8,519 bases of DNA, from NCBI GenBank assembly GCA_002938075.1, contig PTLK01000074.1, positions 1 through 8,519 of the forward strand, given 5' to 3'. Every line of letters begins with the position of its first letter. Position 1 is the first letter of the stretch. The translations under genes and the position numbers were made by a program. The notes under the pieces were generated by a model, which saw only the letters and a list, made by a program, of their open reading frames with translations, was not told where the DNA came from and made no database searches. This DNA comes from Alphaproteobacteria bacterium MarineAlpha3_Bin3. GTDB lineage: Bacteria > Pseudomonadota > Alphaproteobacteria > Rhodospirillales > Casp-alpha2. Of the stretch, positions 1 to 5,487 are shown in pieces.

Positions 1-1
1 G

Positions 2-100
2 CAACTGAACCGCATTAAGCCGCACTTCCCTCTTTCTCATGGCATCCCCCGCGTTGACGACTTGCGGGTGGTTTCGGGGATCATGCACGTCATTCGCAAT
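2..100 (+). pseudogene. IS5-family transposase, N-terminal fragment
   Basis: Reading from base 2, 33 codons are open and give a stretch containing KPHFPLSHGIPRVDDLRVVS and ending in HVIRN. This matches the N-terminal domain of IS5-family (DDE) transposases, where the pattern is roughly EP(H/Y)FP-SHG-PRVDD-RV-SGI--V-RNGL-W-DAP. Homology stops after the RN at base 100. The expected GL-W-DAP and the whole catalytic DDE part are missing, and the frame runs on through unrelated sequence to a TGA at 155-157. The true start lies left of the window. The piece is therefore a remnant of an insertion element fused to the sensor fragment on the opposite strand, not a working transposase. Family assignment is from memory of the motif. 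No terminal inverted repeat is visible. Confidence 0.7.
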
Positions 101-242
101 AGACCTTGCGGTATCGGGCCACGGACGGCGTCCAGATTAGGAATTCCGCCAGCATGACGAAGAACACCGTCAGCAACAGCAGCTTAAACGACAAACTGTG
201 CAGGAATAGCGGACGATGCGGCCTTGTCCCGGTTTCCGACAT
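90..242 (-). pseudogene. truncated membrane sensor (probable histidine kinase) N-terminus
   Basis: A 50-codon frame starts at ATG 242-240 and ends at TGA 92-90. It encodes a short basic, polar head followed by a hydrophobic segment (FKLLLLTVFFVMLAEFLIW, about residues 19-37) and then TPSVARYRKVY. This is the usual opening of Rhodospirillales-type HAMP sensor histidine kinases: first membrane helix, then P-S-(V/I)-A-R-(Y/F)-R. The match ends at about residue 48 (base ~100), exactly where the transposase fragment begins, and a stop follows two codons later. No periplasmic, HAMP, HisKA or ATPase domains remain. It lies 62 bases downstream of the oxidoreductase on the same strand, so it was probably the third gene of that operon. 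The kinase label is an inference from the N-terminus only; an intact small single-pass membrane peptide is the alternative. Confidence 0.5.
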
Positions 243-286
243 CGTCTTCAGCCTACCTCAAACGAAGTGTTTTTCCCAAGCCGGGG

Positions 287-304
287 GGAGGGGGGCCGCC
301 CTCC
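287..304. terminator. possible G/C hairpin after the oxidoreductase gene
   Basis: GGAGGG (287-292) and CCCTCC (299-304) can pair as a 6-bp stem with a 6-base loop, directly after the oxidoreductase stop codon on the - strand. No T-run follows on either strand, so it is not a canonical intrinsic terminator. It could weakly attenuate read-through into the sensor remnant or be chance in a G-rich run. Confidence 0.2.
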
Positions 305-1738
305 TCAGCCGAAACGGCCCAGGAACCTGACGAACTTGCGCGTCCGTTCGCTGAACAGCGACGGCGTGTAGAAACTGCCCGCGGTGCGCTTGGAAACCTC
401 GCCCAAGGTCGGATAGGGAACGACCATCTGGGCGATGGCGCCGATCTTTATCTTGCGGCTCATGGCCAGCACCCAGGTATGGATCAGCTCGCCGGCATGG
501 GCCCCGGCAATGCCGCAGCCGAGGATGTGGCCGGTCGGCCGGACCACGGTCTTGATCAGGCCCCCGGTGGCGGCTTCGGCCAGGGCGCGGTCGTTTTCGT
601 GGAAAGGCCAGCGCAGGATTCGAAACTCAAAGCCGGCCTTTTGCGCCTGTTTCTCGGTCAGGCCGACCTGGGCCAGCTCGGGGTCCGTATAGGTGACCCA
701 GGGAACGGCCCGGTGATCGGCCTTGGCCGGCCACCGGAACAGCGCGTTCTTGAGCACGACCCCGGCATGGTAACCGGCGACATGGGTGAATTGCAGGCCG
801 CCGATGACGTCGCCGATGGCGAACACCCGCTTGTTGGAGGTGCGCAGGCGGGCATCGACCTCGATGCCCTTGTCCGAATAGGCGATGCCGGCTTTTTCCA
901 GGTCCAGCCCCTGGACGTTGGCGCGCCGCCCGGTGGCGACGAGGATGCGGGAGCCTTCGATGGTCCTCTCGGCGCCGCCGTTTTCCTGGTCCTCAACGGT
1001 AACCGCGACTCCGGAGGAGGTTTTGCGGGCGCTTTTGACGCCGGCGCCTTCCTGGATGTCGACGCCTTCGGCGGCCAGCCCGCGGCGCACCACGTCGACA
1101 AGCTCCGGGTCGTCCTGGGGCATGATGGAAAACATCTCCAGCACCGTCACCCGGGATCCTAAGTTGCGGTGCGCCTGCGCCAACTCGACGCCAATGGGCC
1201 CGCCGCCGATGACGATCAGGTGTTCGGGCAGCCCGTCGGCGTAAAAAATCGTCTCGTTGGTTTCATAGCCCGCCTCTTTGAGGCCCGGGATCGGCGGCAC
1301 GAAGGGCGACGACCCGGTGGCGACGACGAACCGCCGGGCGGTGATCGTGGTGCCGCCGGCGTCTATTTCCTTAGGCCCCGTGAACCGGGCTTGTTCCTCG
1401 ATGACCTTGACGCCCATTCCTTCGTAGCGGGCCACGGAATCGTTGGGTTCGATGGCGGCGATGACGCCGTGGACATGGCCGAAAACGCCTTTCGCGTCGA
1501 TGGACGGGTCCGCCTCGCTGACGCCGAAACCTGCCGACCGGCGGTGCGCCTCGGCCGCGTGCCCGGCCGCCAGCAGGGCCTTGGACGGCACGCACCCGTA
1601 GTTGAGGCAATCGCCGCCCATCTTGGCTTTTTCGACCAGCGCCACGCGGGCCCCCATCTGCGACGCGCCGGCGGCCACGCTCAGGCCCCCGGAGCCGGCG
1701 CCGATGACGCAGATGTCGACGGTAAGGTTCTTTGCCAT
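305..1738 (-). CDS. FAD-dependent NAD(P) disulfide oxidoreductase, mercuric reductase / dihydrolipoamide dehydrogenase-like
   Basis: The 477-residue protein has the full class I pyridine nucleotide-disulfide oxidoreductase fold. An N-terminal FAD-binding GAGSGG lies at 13-18, and the redox-active disulfide is in GGDCLNYGCVPSK (Cys44, Cys49). ATGSSP is at 140-145, and the second dinucleotide site GGGPIG (178-183) has Glu201 at the end of its strand, which favours NADH over NADPH. ATGR is at 268-271, the second FAD motif is AIGD (Asp310), and a C-terminal dimerisation domain follows. The His-x-x-x-x-Glu catalytic pair of lipoamide dehydrogenase and glutathione reductase is replaced by Tyr442...Glu447 (PYPTLGE). 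True mercuric reductases also carry Tyr there, but this protein lacks their C-terminal cysteine pair and N-terminal metal-binding domain, so mercury reduction is unlikely. It is probably cytoplasmic; the substrate is unknown. It follows the TVP38-type gene by 12 bases, so the two are likely co-transcribed. No strong ribosome site precedes the ATG. Confidence 0.9.
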   Translation of the reverse strand: MAKNLTVDICVIGAGSGGLSVAAGASQMGARVALVEKAKMGGDCLNYGCVPSKALLAAGHAAEAHRRSAGFGVSEADPSIDAKGVFGHVHGVIAAIEPNDSVARYEGMGVKVIEEQARFTGPKEIDAGGTTITARRFVVATGSSPFVPPIPGLKEAGYETNETIFYADGLPEHLIVIGGGPIGVELAQAHRNLGSRVTVLEMFSIMPQDDPELVDVVRRGLAAEGVDIQEGAGVKSARKTSSGVAVTVEDQENGGAERTIEGSRILVATGRRANVQGLDLEKAGIAYSDKGIEVDARLRTSNKRVFAIGDVIGGLQFTHVAGYHAGVVLKNALFRWPAKADHRAVPWVTYTDPELAQVGLTEKQAQKAGFEFRILRWPFHENDRALAEAATGGLIKTVVRPTGHILGCGIAGAHAGELIHTWVLAMSRKIKIGAIAQMVVPYPTLGEVSKRTAGSFYTPSLFSERTRKFVRFLGRFG

Positions 1739-1750
1739 GGCCCGGTGATT

Positions 1751-2500
1751 CTAGTCCGATCCTCCTCTCGACGCCTTAAATCTCTTGTAGAAGACGGGAA
1801 TCAGCGACAATACCGCCAGCGCCATCAGGGGGCCGAAGATCTCGGGCTCGAAGATAATACCGAGGTCGGGTGTGCCGCCGCTGTCGAACACGGCGCCGAG
1901 CCCGTTGCCGACGCTGCAAAAGACGGTGCTTCCCGGAATGATGCCGAAGAAGGTGCCGACGACGTAGGTGCGCGTGGAAACCCCCAGAAGCGCTGGCACC
2001 AGGTTGACCACCCAGAACGGGAACAGCGGCACCAATCGGAGCACCAACAGATACGAAAGCGCGTTGTCCCTGAAGCCGGCTTCCATCTTCCTTCCCACGT
2101 CGCCGGTTTTTTCGTGGAAGAAGTCGGCCAGCGCATAGCGGGCAATCAGGAAGATGCTAAGCGCGCCCAACGTCGCCGAGACGACGACGATCATGGCCGC
2201 CTGGATGGTTCCGAACAGAAATCCCGCCGCCAGCGTCAGCCATACCGCACCCGGCACCGACAACGCCACCGCCAACGCATAGCCGAGACCGAAGGAGATG
2301 ACGGCCACGATTCGGTTTTGCGCGTACCACTCGAGCGCCGACTGGCGGTTGCTCTTGAGCACCTCGAAGCTGAGGTAGTCGTCGAGCCCGAAGACGAAAA
2401 CGGCGCCGACGGCCAGCGCCATCAGGACGACAACCAATAACCGTGCCGGGGAGGATTTTGTCGCCCCGGGTGCGTCCTTCAGACCATCGGATGGGGACAT
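1751..2500 (-). CDS. TVP38/TMEM64 family (VTT domain, DedA-like) inner membrane protein
   Basis: The 249-residue polytopic membrane protein has a first helix at about 20-38. A VTT/SNARE-associated core follows: P83-GAVWLTLAAGFLFG-97, a helix through 102-120, the signature RLVPLFPFWVVNLVPAL (155-171), then the re-entrant-like FFGIIPGS (184-191). A last helix sits near the C-terminus and is followed by a basic tail (YKRFKASR). Related families (DedA, TMEM41, VMP1) are linked to lipid scrambling or flippase activity and membrane homeostasis; the substrate here is unknown. I chose ATG 2500 because AAGGA (complement of 2511-2515) lies 10 bases upstream. A TTG at 2518 would add six residues but has no better ribosome site. 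It is first in the - strand operon with the FAD oxidoreductase. Such pairings recur in bacteria, but I cannot say that the two proteins interact. Confidence 0.88.
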   Translation of the reverse strand: MSPSDGLKDAPGATKSSPARLLVVVLMALAVGAVFVFGLDDYLSFEVLKSNRQSALEWYAQNRIVAVISFGLGYALAVALSVPGAVWLTLAAGFLFGTIQAAMIVVVSATLGALSIFLIARYALADFFHEKTGDVGRKMEAGFRDNALSYLLVLRLVPLFPFWVVNLVPALLGVSTRTYVVGTFFGIIPGSTVFCSVGNGLGAVFDSGGTPDLGIIFEPEIFGPLMALAVLSLIPVFYKRFKASRGGSD

Positions 2501-2510
2501 CGGGAAAAAG

Positions 2511-2515
2511 TCCTT
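2511..2515 (-). promoter_or_regulatory. ribosome binding site of the TVP38-family gene
   Basis: The - strand reads AAGGA here, 10 bases before ATG 2500. It overlaps the start of the TTG-initiated alternative frame, which argues that the ATG is the real start. Confidence 0.5.
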
Positions 2516-2534
2516 CAACGTTGTTGCCCGGGGC

Positions 2535-2543
2535 GGTGGATAA
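2535..2543 (-). promoter_or_regulatory. DnaA-box-like 9-mer
   Basis: The - strand reads TTATCCACC, 8 of 9 bases of the DnaA box TTATCCACA. A second similar site in the same orientation lies 140 bases away. Two near-boxes in one intergenic region upstream of rpmH are suggestive but could be chance. Confidence 0.3.
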
Positions 2544-2557
2544 GGACCGTAACGCCG

Positions 2558-2585
2558 TTAATACTGCCGGACAGGGGTCTTTTAA
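2558..2585 (-). promoter_or_regulatory. weak sigma-70-like promoter candidate for the TVP38-oxidoreductase operon
   Basis: On the - strand TTAAAA (complement of 2580-2585) is followed after 16 bases by TATTAA (complement of 2558-2563). Each hexamer matches consensus at 4 of 6 positions. The location, about 60 bases upstream of ATG 2500, is suitable, but the match is weak. Confidence 0.25.
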
Positions 2586-2674
2586 GGTGAACCACCCCAT
2601 CCGGGCAACTGGAACCTTGGCATGAGCGGCCGTCCCCCGGTCAACATTATGTGAACGGAACTTGATCCCCTGGA

Positions 2675-2683
2675 CGTGGATAA
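2675..2683 (-). promoter_or_regulatory. DnaA-box-like 9-mer
   Basis: The - strand reads TTATCCACG, 8 of 9 bases of the DnaA box. It has the same orientation as the site at 2535-2543 and lies about 70 bases upstream of the rpmH -35 element. Confidence 0.3.
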
Positions 2684-2702
2684 CGCCCGCCTGCTTCCGG
2701 AA

Positions 2703-2749
2703 GGGGGCGGAATGGCCCGGTTTTTCGGTGTTCCAGGAAGGCCGCCCCC
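2703..2749. repeat. inverted repeat upstream of the rpmH promoter
   Basis: GGGGGCGG (2703-2710) and CCGCCCCC (2742-2749) are perfect 8-base inverted copies separated by 31 bases. The loop contains the near-palindrome TTCCAGGAA (2731-2739), and the left arm overlaps the end of a related palindrome CTTCCGGAAG (2694-2703). The repeat ends 4 bases before the -35 element, so it could be a regulator site or a DNA structure acting on the promoter. No T-run follows the right arm, so it is not a standard terminator. Confidence 0.4.
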
Positions 2750-2753
2750 GGCG

Positions 2754-2782
2754 TTGACTTCGCATGGGCAAAACCGTATACA
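2754..2782 (+). promoter_or_regulatory. sigma-70 promoter of the rpmH-rnpA operon
   Basis: TTGACT (2754-2759, 5/6 to TTGACA) and TATACA (2777-2782, 4/6 to TATAAT, keeping the first three bases and the A at position 5) are separated by exactly 17 bases. Transcription would begin near 2789, giving a leader of about 23 bases before the GTG start of rpmH. It is the strongest promoter-like sequence in the window and fits a highly expressed ribosomal protein gene. Confidence 0.75.
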
Positions 2783-2800
2783 GCGGGCTCGTAATTCTAC

Positions 2801-2806
2801 GGAGGT
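2801..2806 (+). promoter_or_regulatory. ribosome binding site of rpmH
   Basis: GGAGGT is a near-perfect anti-16S match. It sits 5 bases before the GTG at 2812 and fixes that GTG as the start of L34. Confidence 0.85.
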
Positions 2807-2811
2807 AACCC

Positions 2812-2946
2812 GTGAAACGCCCCTTCCAGCCCAGCAATCTCGTCCGCAAGCGCCGGCATGGATTCCGCAAACGCATGGCGACCGTCGGCGGCCGCAGGAT
2901 TCTCGCCAACCGGCGCGCCAAGGGGCGCAAGCGTCTCTCCGCGTGA
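2812..2946 (+). CDS. rpmH: 50S ribosomal protein L34
   Basis: This 44-residue, very basic protein starts at GTG and ends at TGA 2944-2946. It begins KRPFQPSNLVRKRRHGFRKR and ends RILANRRAKGRKRLSA, which is the whole L34 family pattern (KRT-QPS---RKR-HGFR-RM-T--GR-IL--RRAKGRKRLSA). L34 is a small 23S rRNA-binding protein of the large subunit. The GTG start is supported by a strong GGAGGT ribosome site. It is the first gene of the operon, 34 bases before the chosen rnpA start, and the rpmH-rnpA pairing is nearly universal in bacteria. The frame is short and lacks ATG, so automatic calling can miss it. Confidence 0.97.
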   Translation: MKRPFQPSNLVRKRRHGFRKRMATVGGRRILANRRAKGRKRLSA

Positions 2947-2980
2947 CGGTATCGCTTGATCGGGGTTGCCCAGCCTGTCC

Positions 2981-3364
2981 GTGCCTTTCAACATCGAGTC
3001 CGCTGGCGTGAAACGGTTGAAGCGTCGGCGGGAATTTCTGCGTGTTCAGGGCGGCGGCCGCAAGTGGGTTGCCCCGGGGTTGATCGTCCAGGCCCGGCGC
3101 CTTGAGGACGGCGATGAGGGAAGGGCCCCGGGGTCCGAGTTTCGGGTCGGATTTACCGTCAGCCGCAAGGTCGGCTCCGCGGTCAGCCGCAACCGGGCGC
3201 GGCGACGGCTTCGGGCGGTGGCGGAACGGGTGATGCCTGTTCATGCCCGTCCGGGTCACGACTTCGTCGTCATCGGCCGCAGGGCGACGTTGAAAAGGCC
3301 GTTCCCGGCCCTGGTAGGGGATTTGGAAACGGCATTGAGAAAACTCGATGCCTATGACGATTAA
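2981..3364 (+). CDS. rnpA: ribonuclease P protein component
   Basis: The protein binds RNase P RNA and helps it cleave the 5' leader from pre-tRNAs. The 127-residue sequence has the N-terminal RLKRRREFL (12-20) that opens the RnpA fold. The central FTVSRKVGSAVSRNRARRRL (58-77) holds the family RNR signature (Arg70-Asn71-Arg72), and the C-terminal GHDFVVIGRR lies on the last core strand. It is strongly basic and of normal length. The start is uncertain: GTG 2981 gives a typical length, TTG 2966 would add five residues, and GTG 3008 would begin immediately before RLKRR. None has a strong ribosome site, so translation may be coupled to rpmH upstream. The product identity is not in doubt. Confidence 0.93.
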   Translation: MPFNIESAGVKRLKRRREFLRVQGGGRKWVAPGLIVQARRLEDGDEGRAPGSEFRVGFTVSRKVGSAVSRNRARRRLRAVAERVMPVHARPGHDFVVIGRRATLKRPFPALVGDLETALRKLDAYDD

Positions 3365-3398
3365 CGGGCGGCGGGGCATGAAAAAAGAAGGGACGACG

Positions 3399-3689
3399 AT
3401 GGGATTTCTCGGCACCGTCATGCGCACCGCGATCAGGGCCTACCAGCTCCTGATCGTTCCCGTGCTGCCCGCCGGCGGCTGCCGGTTTCATCCGACCTGT
3501 TCCGAATACGCCATGCAAGCCGTTACCCGTCATGGCGCGGCCCGTGGCGGATGGCTGACGGTGAAAAGGATATTGCGCTGCCACCCCTGGGGTCCGTCGG
3601 GGCTTGATGCGGTTCCCCCAAGGTGTGATCACGCACGCGCGGGCGCGTCTTCGGCAACGACGGGCGGCCTTGAAGGACGGACGGGATGA
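3399..3689 (+). CDS. yidD: membrane protein insertion efficiency factor YidD
   Basis: YidD is a small peripheral inner-membrane protein that assists YidC/Sec-dependent insertion. The 96-residue product has an amphipathic N-terminal segment (VMRTAIRAYQLLIVPVLP, 7-24). The family core follows: GCRFHPTCSEYA (Cys28, Cys34), a central helix with RHGAARGGW, then RILRCHPWG (Cys61) and GLDAVPP, where most members have G-Y-D-P-V-P. A roughly 20-residue low-complexity tail follows. I chose ATG 3399 because AAGGGA lies 5 bases upstream and the protein then begins like its relatives. ATG 3378 (seven extra residues) and ATG 3348 (overlapping rnpA) are alternatives. The stop overlaps the yidC start in an ATGA, which suggests translational coupling to the insertase it assists. 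Confidence 0.93.
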   Translation: MGFLGTVMRTAIRAYQLLIVPVLPAGGCRFHPTCSEYAMQAVTRHGAARGGWLTVKRILRCHPWGPSGLDAVPPRCDHARAGASSATTGGLEGRTG

Positions 3690-5470
3690 TCGACAATAAA
3701 AACATTGTCCTGGCGGTGGTGCTGTCGATCATCATCCTGGTCGGGTTCGACATGTTTTTCGCGAAGGACAGCCCGGCCCCGCCGCCCGGCGACCAGCCCC
3801 GCACGGAGCAAACGACGCCCGGCCAGGCACCGGGCATTCCCGCCGCGCCATCGAAGCCCGGCACCGCCGTTTCCAGTCCCCCGGAGGTGCCTGGCGCCGC
3901 CATTCCCAGCGCCCCGGGGGTGCCGTCGGCGGGAGAATTAAGATCGGCCCGCAAGGCGATCCTTGAAAAAGGCCCCAGGGTCGCGATCAGCACGCCCAGC
4001 CTGCACGGCTCCATCAACCTGACCGGCGGCGGCATCGACGATCTGTCGCTGGTCCGCTACCGCGAGACCCTCGACCCGACGAGCCCCGAAATCGTGTTGT
4101 TGATTCCCAAGGACGCCGAAAAAGCCTATTACGCCGAGTTCGGCTGGGTCGCCGGCGACGGACAGCCGGTGCCGGGCCCCGAAACCCCCTGGCGCGCCAG
4201 CCGCGGCACGCTGAGCTTAGAAAACCCGGTGACGTTGACCTGGGACAACGGCCAGGGCCTGAAATTCTCGCGCACCTACGCCGTCGATGAAAACTTTATG
4301 TTCACCGTCTCCCAGAAGGTGGTGAACACGGGTGCCAAGCCGGCGACCCTTTATCCTTACGGCCTGCTGTCGCGCCGCGGCACCCCCGAAGTCACCGGGT
4401 TCTATATTCTTCACGAAGGGCTGATGGGGGTTTTCGGTGGCACCCTTGAGGAAATCGACTACGACGAAATCCAGGACCAGGTCCAGGTCAAGAAAACAGC
4501 CCAAGGCGGCTGGATCGGGATCACCGACAAATACTGGCTCGCCGCCCTGGTCCCGGACCAGAAGGTCAAGGGTAATTCGCGCTTCACTTATCGCAAGGAA
4601 AGCGGCGACGACCTGTACCAGGTCGATTACCTCAGCGACCCGCTAACGGTGGCTCCGGGCGGAACCGTCGAAAGCCGGAATCGGCTGTTCACCGGGGCCA
4701 AGGAAGTCACCATCATCGACGCCTACAACGAAGACTTAGGCATCGACCGTTTCGACCTGGCGATCGACTTCGGCTGGTTCTATTTTCTCACCAAGCCGAT
4801 TTTTTACGCCCTTCTCTACATCAACGAGGTGGTCCTGAACTTCGGCCTATCGATCCTGCTTTTGACCGTCGCCATCAAGATCGTGTTCTTTCCGCTCGCC
4901 AACAAGTCCTACACCTCGATGAGCAAGATGAAGAAGCTGCAGCCCGAAGTAAACAAGCTTCGTGAACGTTTCGGCGACGACAAGACCAAGCTGAACGAGG
5001 AAATGATGGCGCTGTACAAGCGCGAAAATGCCAACCCGGCGTCCGGATGCCTGCCGATCCTCATCCAGATTCCGGTGTTTTTTGCCCTCTACAAGGTGCT
5101 GTTCGTCAACATCGAAATGCGCCACGCGCCGTTTTTCGGCTGGATCAAGGACCTGTCGGTGGCCGATCCGACTTCCGTTTTCAACCTCTTCGGCATGATT
5201 CCCTGGACGCCGCCGGATTTCCTGATGGTCGGGGTGTGGCCGCTGATCATGGGCGCCTCCATGTACCTGCAGCAGAAGCTCAACCCGCAACCGTCGGACC
5301 CCATGCAGGCCAAGATCTTCCAATTCCTGCCGATCATATTCACCTTCCTTTTGGCCCGTTTCCCGGCCGGGTTGGTGATCTATTGGGCCTGGAACAACAT
5401 CCTGTCGATGGCTCAGCAATGGGTCATCATGCGGCGCATGGGCATTACCGGGAAACAAGCCCTTAAGTAA
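3686..5470 (+). CDS. yidC: membrane protein insertase YidC
   Basis: YidC inserts and folds inner-membrane proteins, alone or with SecYEG. The 594-residue protein shows the Gram-negative layout. An N-terminal membrane anchor (about 4-25) is followed by a Pro/Ala/Gly-rich periplasmic linker (about 27-90), a large periplasmic beta domain (about 95-355) and the five-helix insertase core (about 365-580). Core hallmarks are ILLLTVAIKIVFFPLANKSY with Lys398, the charge in the groove (Arg in E. coli, Lys in many alphaproteobacteria), and the cytoplasmic helical hairpin SKMKKLQPEV...EEMMALYKRE. NPASGCLPILIQIP around Cys455 and FPAGLVIYWAWNN from Phe559 complete the set. AAGGA at 3673-3677, 8 bases before the ATG, supports the start. 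The ATG overlaps the yidD stop. Length is normal for the family. Confidence 0.97.
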   Translation: MIDNKNIVLAVVLSIIILVGFDMFFAKDSPAPPPGDQPRTEQTTPGQAPGIPAAPSKPGTAVSSPPEVPGAAIPSAPGVPSAGELRSARKAILEKGPRVAISTPSLHGSINLTGGGIDDLSLVRYRETLDPTSPEIVLLIPKDAEKAYYAEFGWVAGDGQPVPGPETPWRASRGTLSLENPVTLTWDNGQGLKFSRTYAVDENFMFTVSQKVVNTGAKPATLYPYGLLSRRGTPEVTGFYILHEGLMGVFGGTLEEIDYDEIQDQVQVKKTAQGGWIGITDKYWLAALVPDQKVKGNSRFTYRKESGDDLYQVDYLSDPLTVAPGGTVESRNRLFTGAKEVTIIDAYNEDLGIDRFDLAIDFGWFYFLTKPIFYALLYINEVVLNFGLSILLLTVAIKIVFFPLANKSYTSMSKMKKLQPEVNKLRERFGDDKTKLNEEMMALYKRENANPASGCLPILIQIPVFFALYKVLFVNIEMRHAPFFGWIKDLSVADPTSVFNLFGMIPWTPPDFLMVGVWPLIMGASMYLQQKLNPQPSDPMQAKIFQFLPIIFTFLLARFPAGLVIYWAWNNILSMAQQWVIMRRMGITGKQALK

Positions 5471-5476
5471 GCCGCC

Positions 5477-5482
5477 AGGAGG
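5477..5482 (+). promoter_or_regulatory. ribosome binding site of engB
   Basis: AGGAGG, 5 bases before the GTG at 5488, supports this non-ATG start within the 17-base gap after yidC. Confidence 0.8.
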
Positions 5483-5487
5483 GGAAC

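Larger units (their letters stand above)
2501..2811. other. divergent intergenic region between the TVP38-family gene and rpmH
   Basis: About 310 bases separate two divergently transcribed units, and I see no credible gene in them. Contents from left to right: a DnaA-box-like GGTGGATAA (2535-2543), a weak - strand promoter candidate (2558-2585), a second DnaA-box-like CGTGGATAA (2675-2683), a perfect 10-base palindrome CTTCCGGAAG (2694-2703), and an 8-bp inverted repeat (2703-2710/2742-2749). The strong rpmH promoter (2754-2782) and the rpmH ribosome site (2801-2806) complete it. The open frames that cross it lack family motifs and extend antisense to known genes. Confidence 0.7.

Noticed and set aside
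224..1162. Long + strand open frame of 312 codons
   Set aside because: It lies antisense to the oxidoreductase, is rich in Gly/Asp/Ala with no family motif, and arises from GC-rich codon bias on the other strand.
305..1738. Mercury resistance (merA) call
   Set aside because: The C-terminal cysteine pair and metal-binding domain are missing and no mer genes lie nearby; only the fold and the Tyr substitution are shared.
1169..2440. Long + strand open frame of 423 codons
   Set aside because: It crosses antisense through two genes with clear motifs and is dominated by Asp, Arg, Gln and His runs typical of shadow frames.
2519..2811. Chromosomal replication origin
   Set aside because: Only two imperfect DnaA-like boxes, no AT-rich unwinding element, and no dnaA, dnaN, parA or hemE nearby.
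2157..3427. Two long - strand frames covering the rpmH/rnpA region
   Set aside because: They cover the promoter, L34 and RnpA in antisense and have no recognisable domain.
3523..4035. 170-codon - strand frame opposite yidD/yidC
   Set aside because: Pro/Gly-rich shadow of the yidC linker with no ribosome site or motif.
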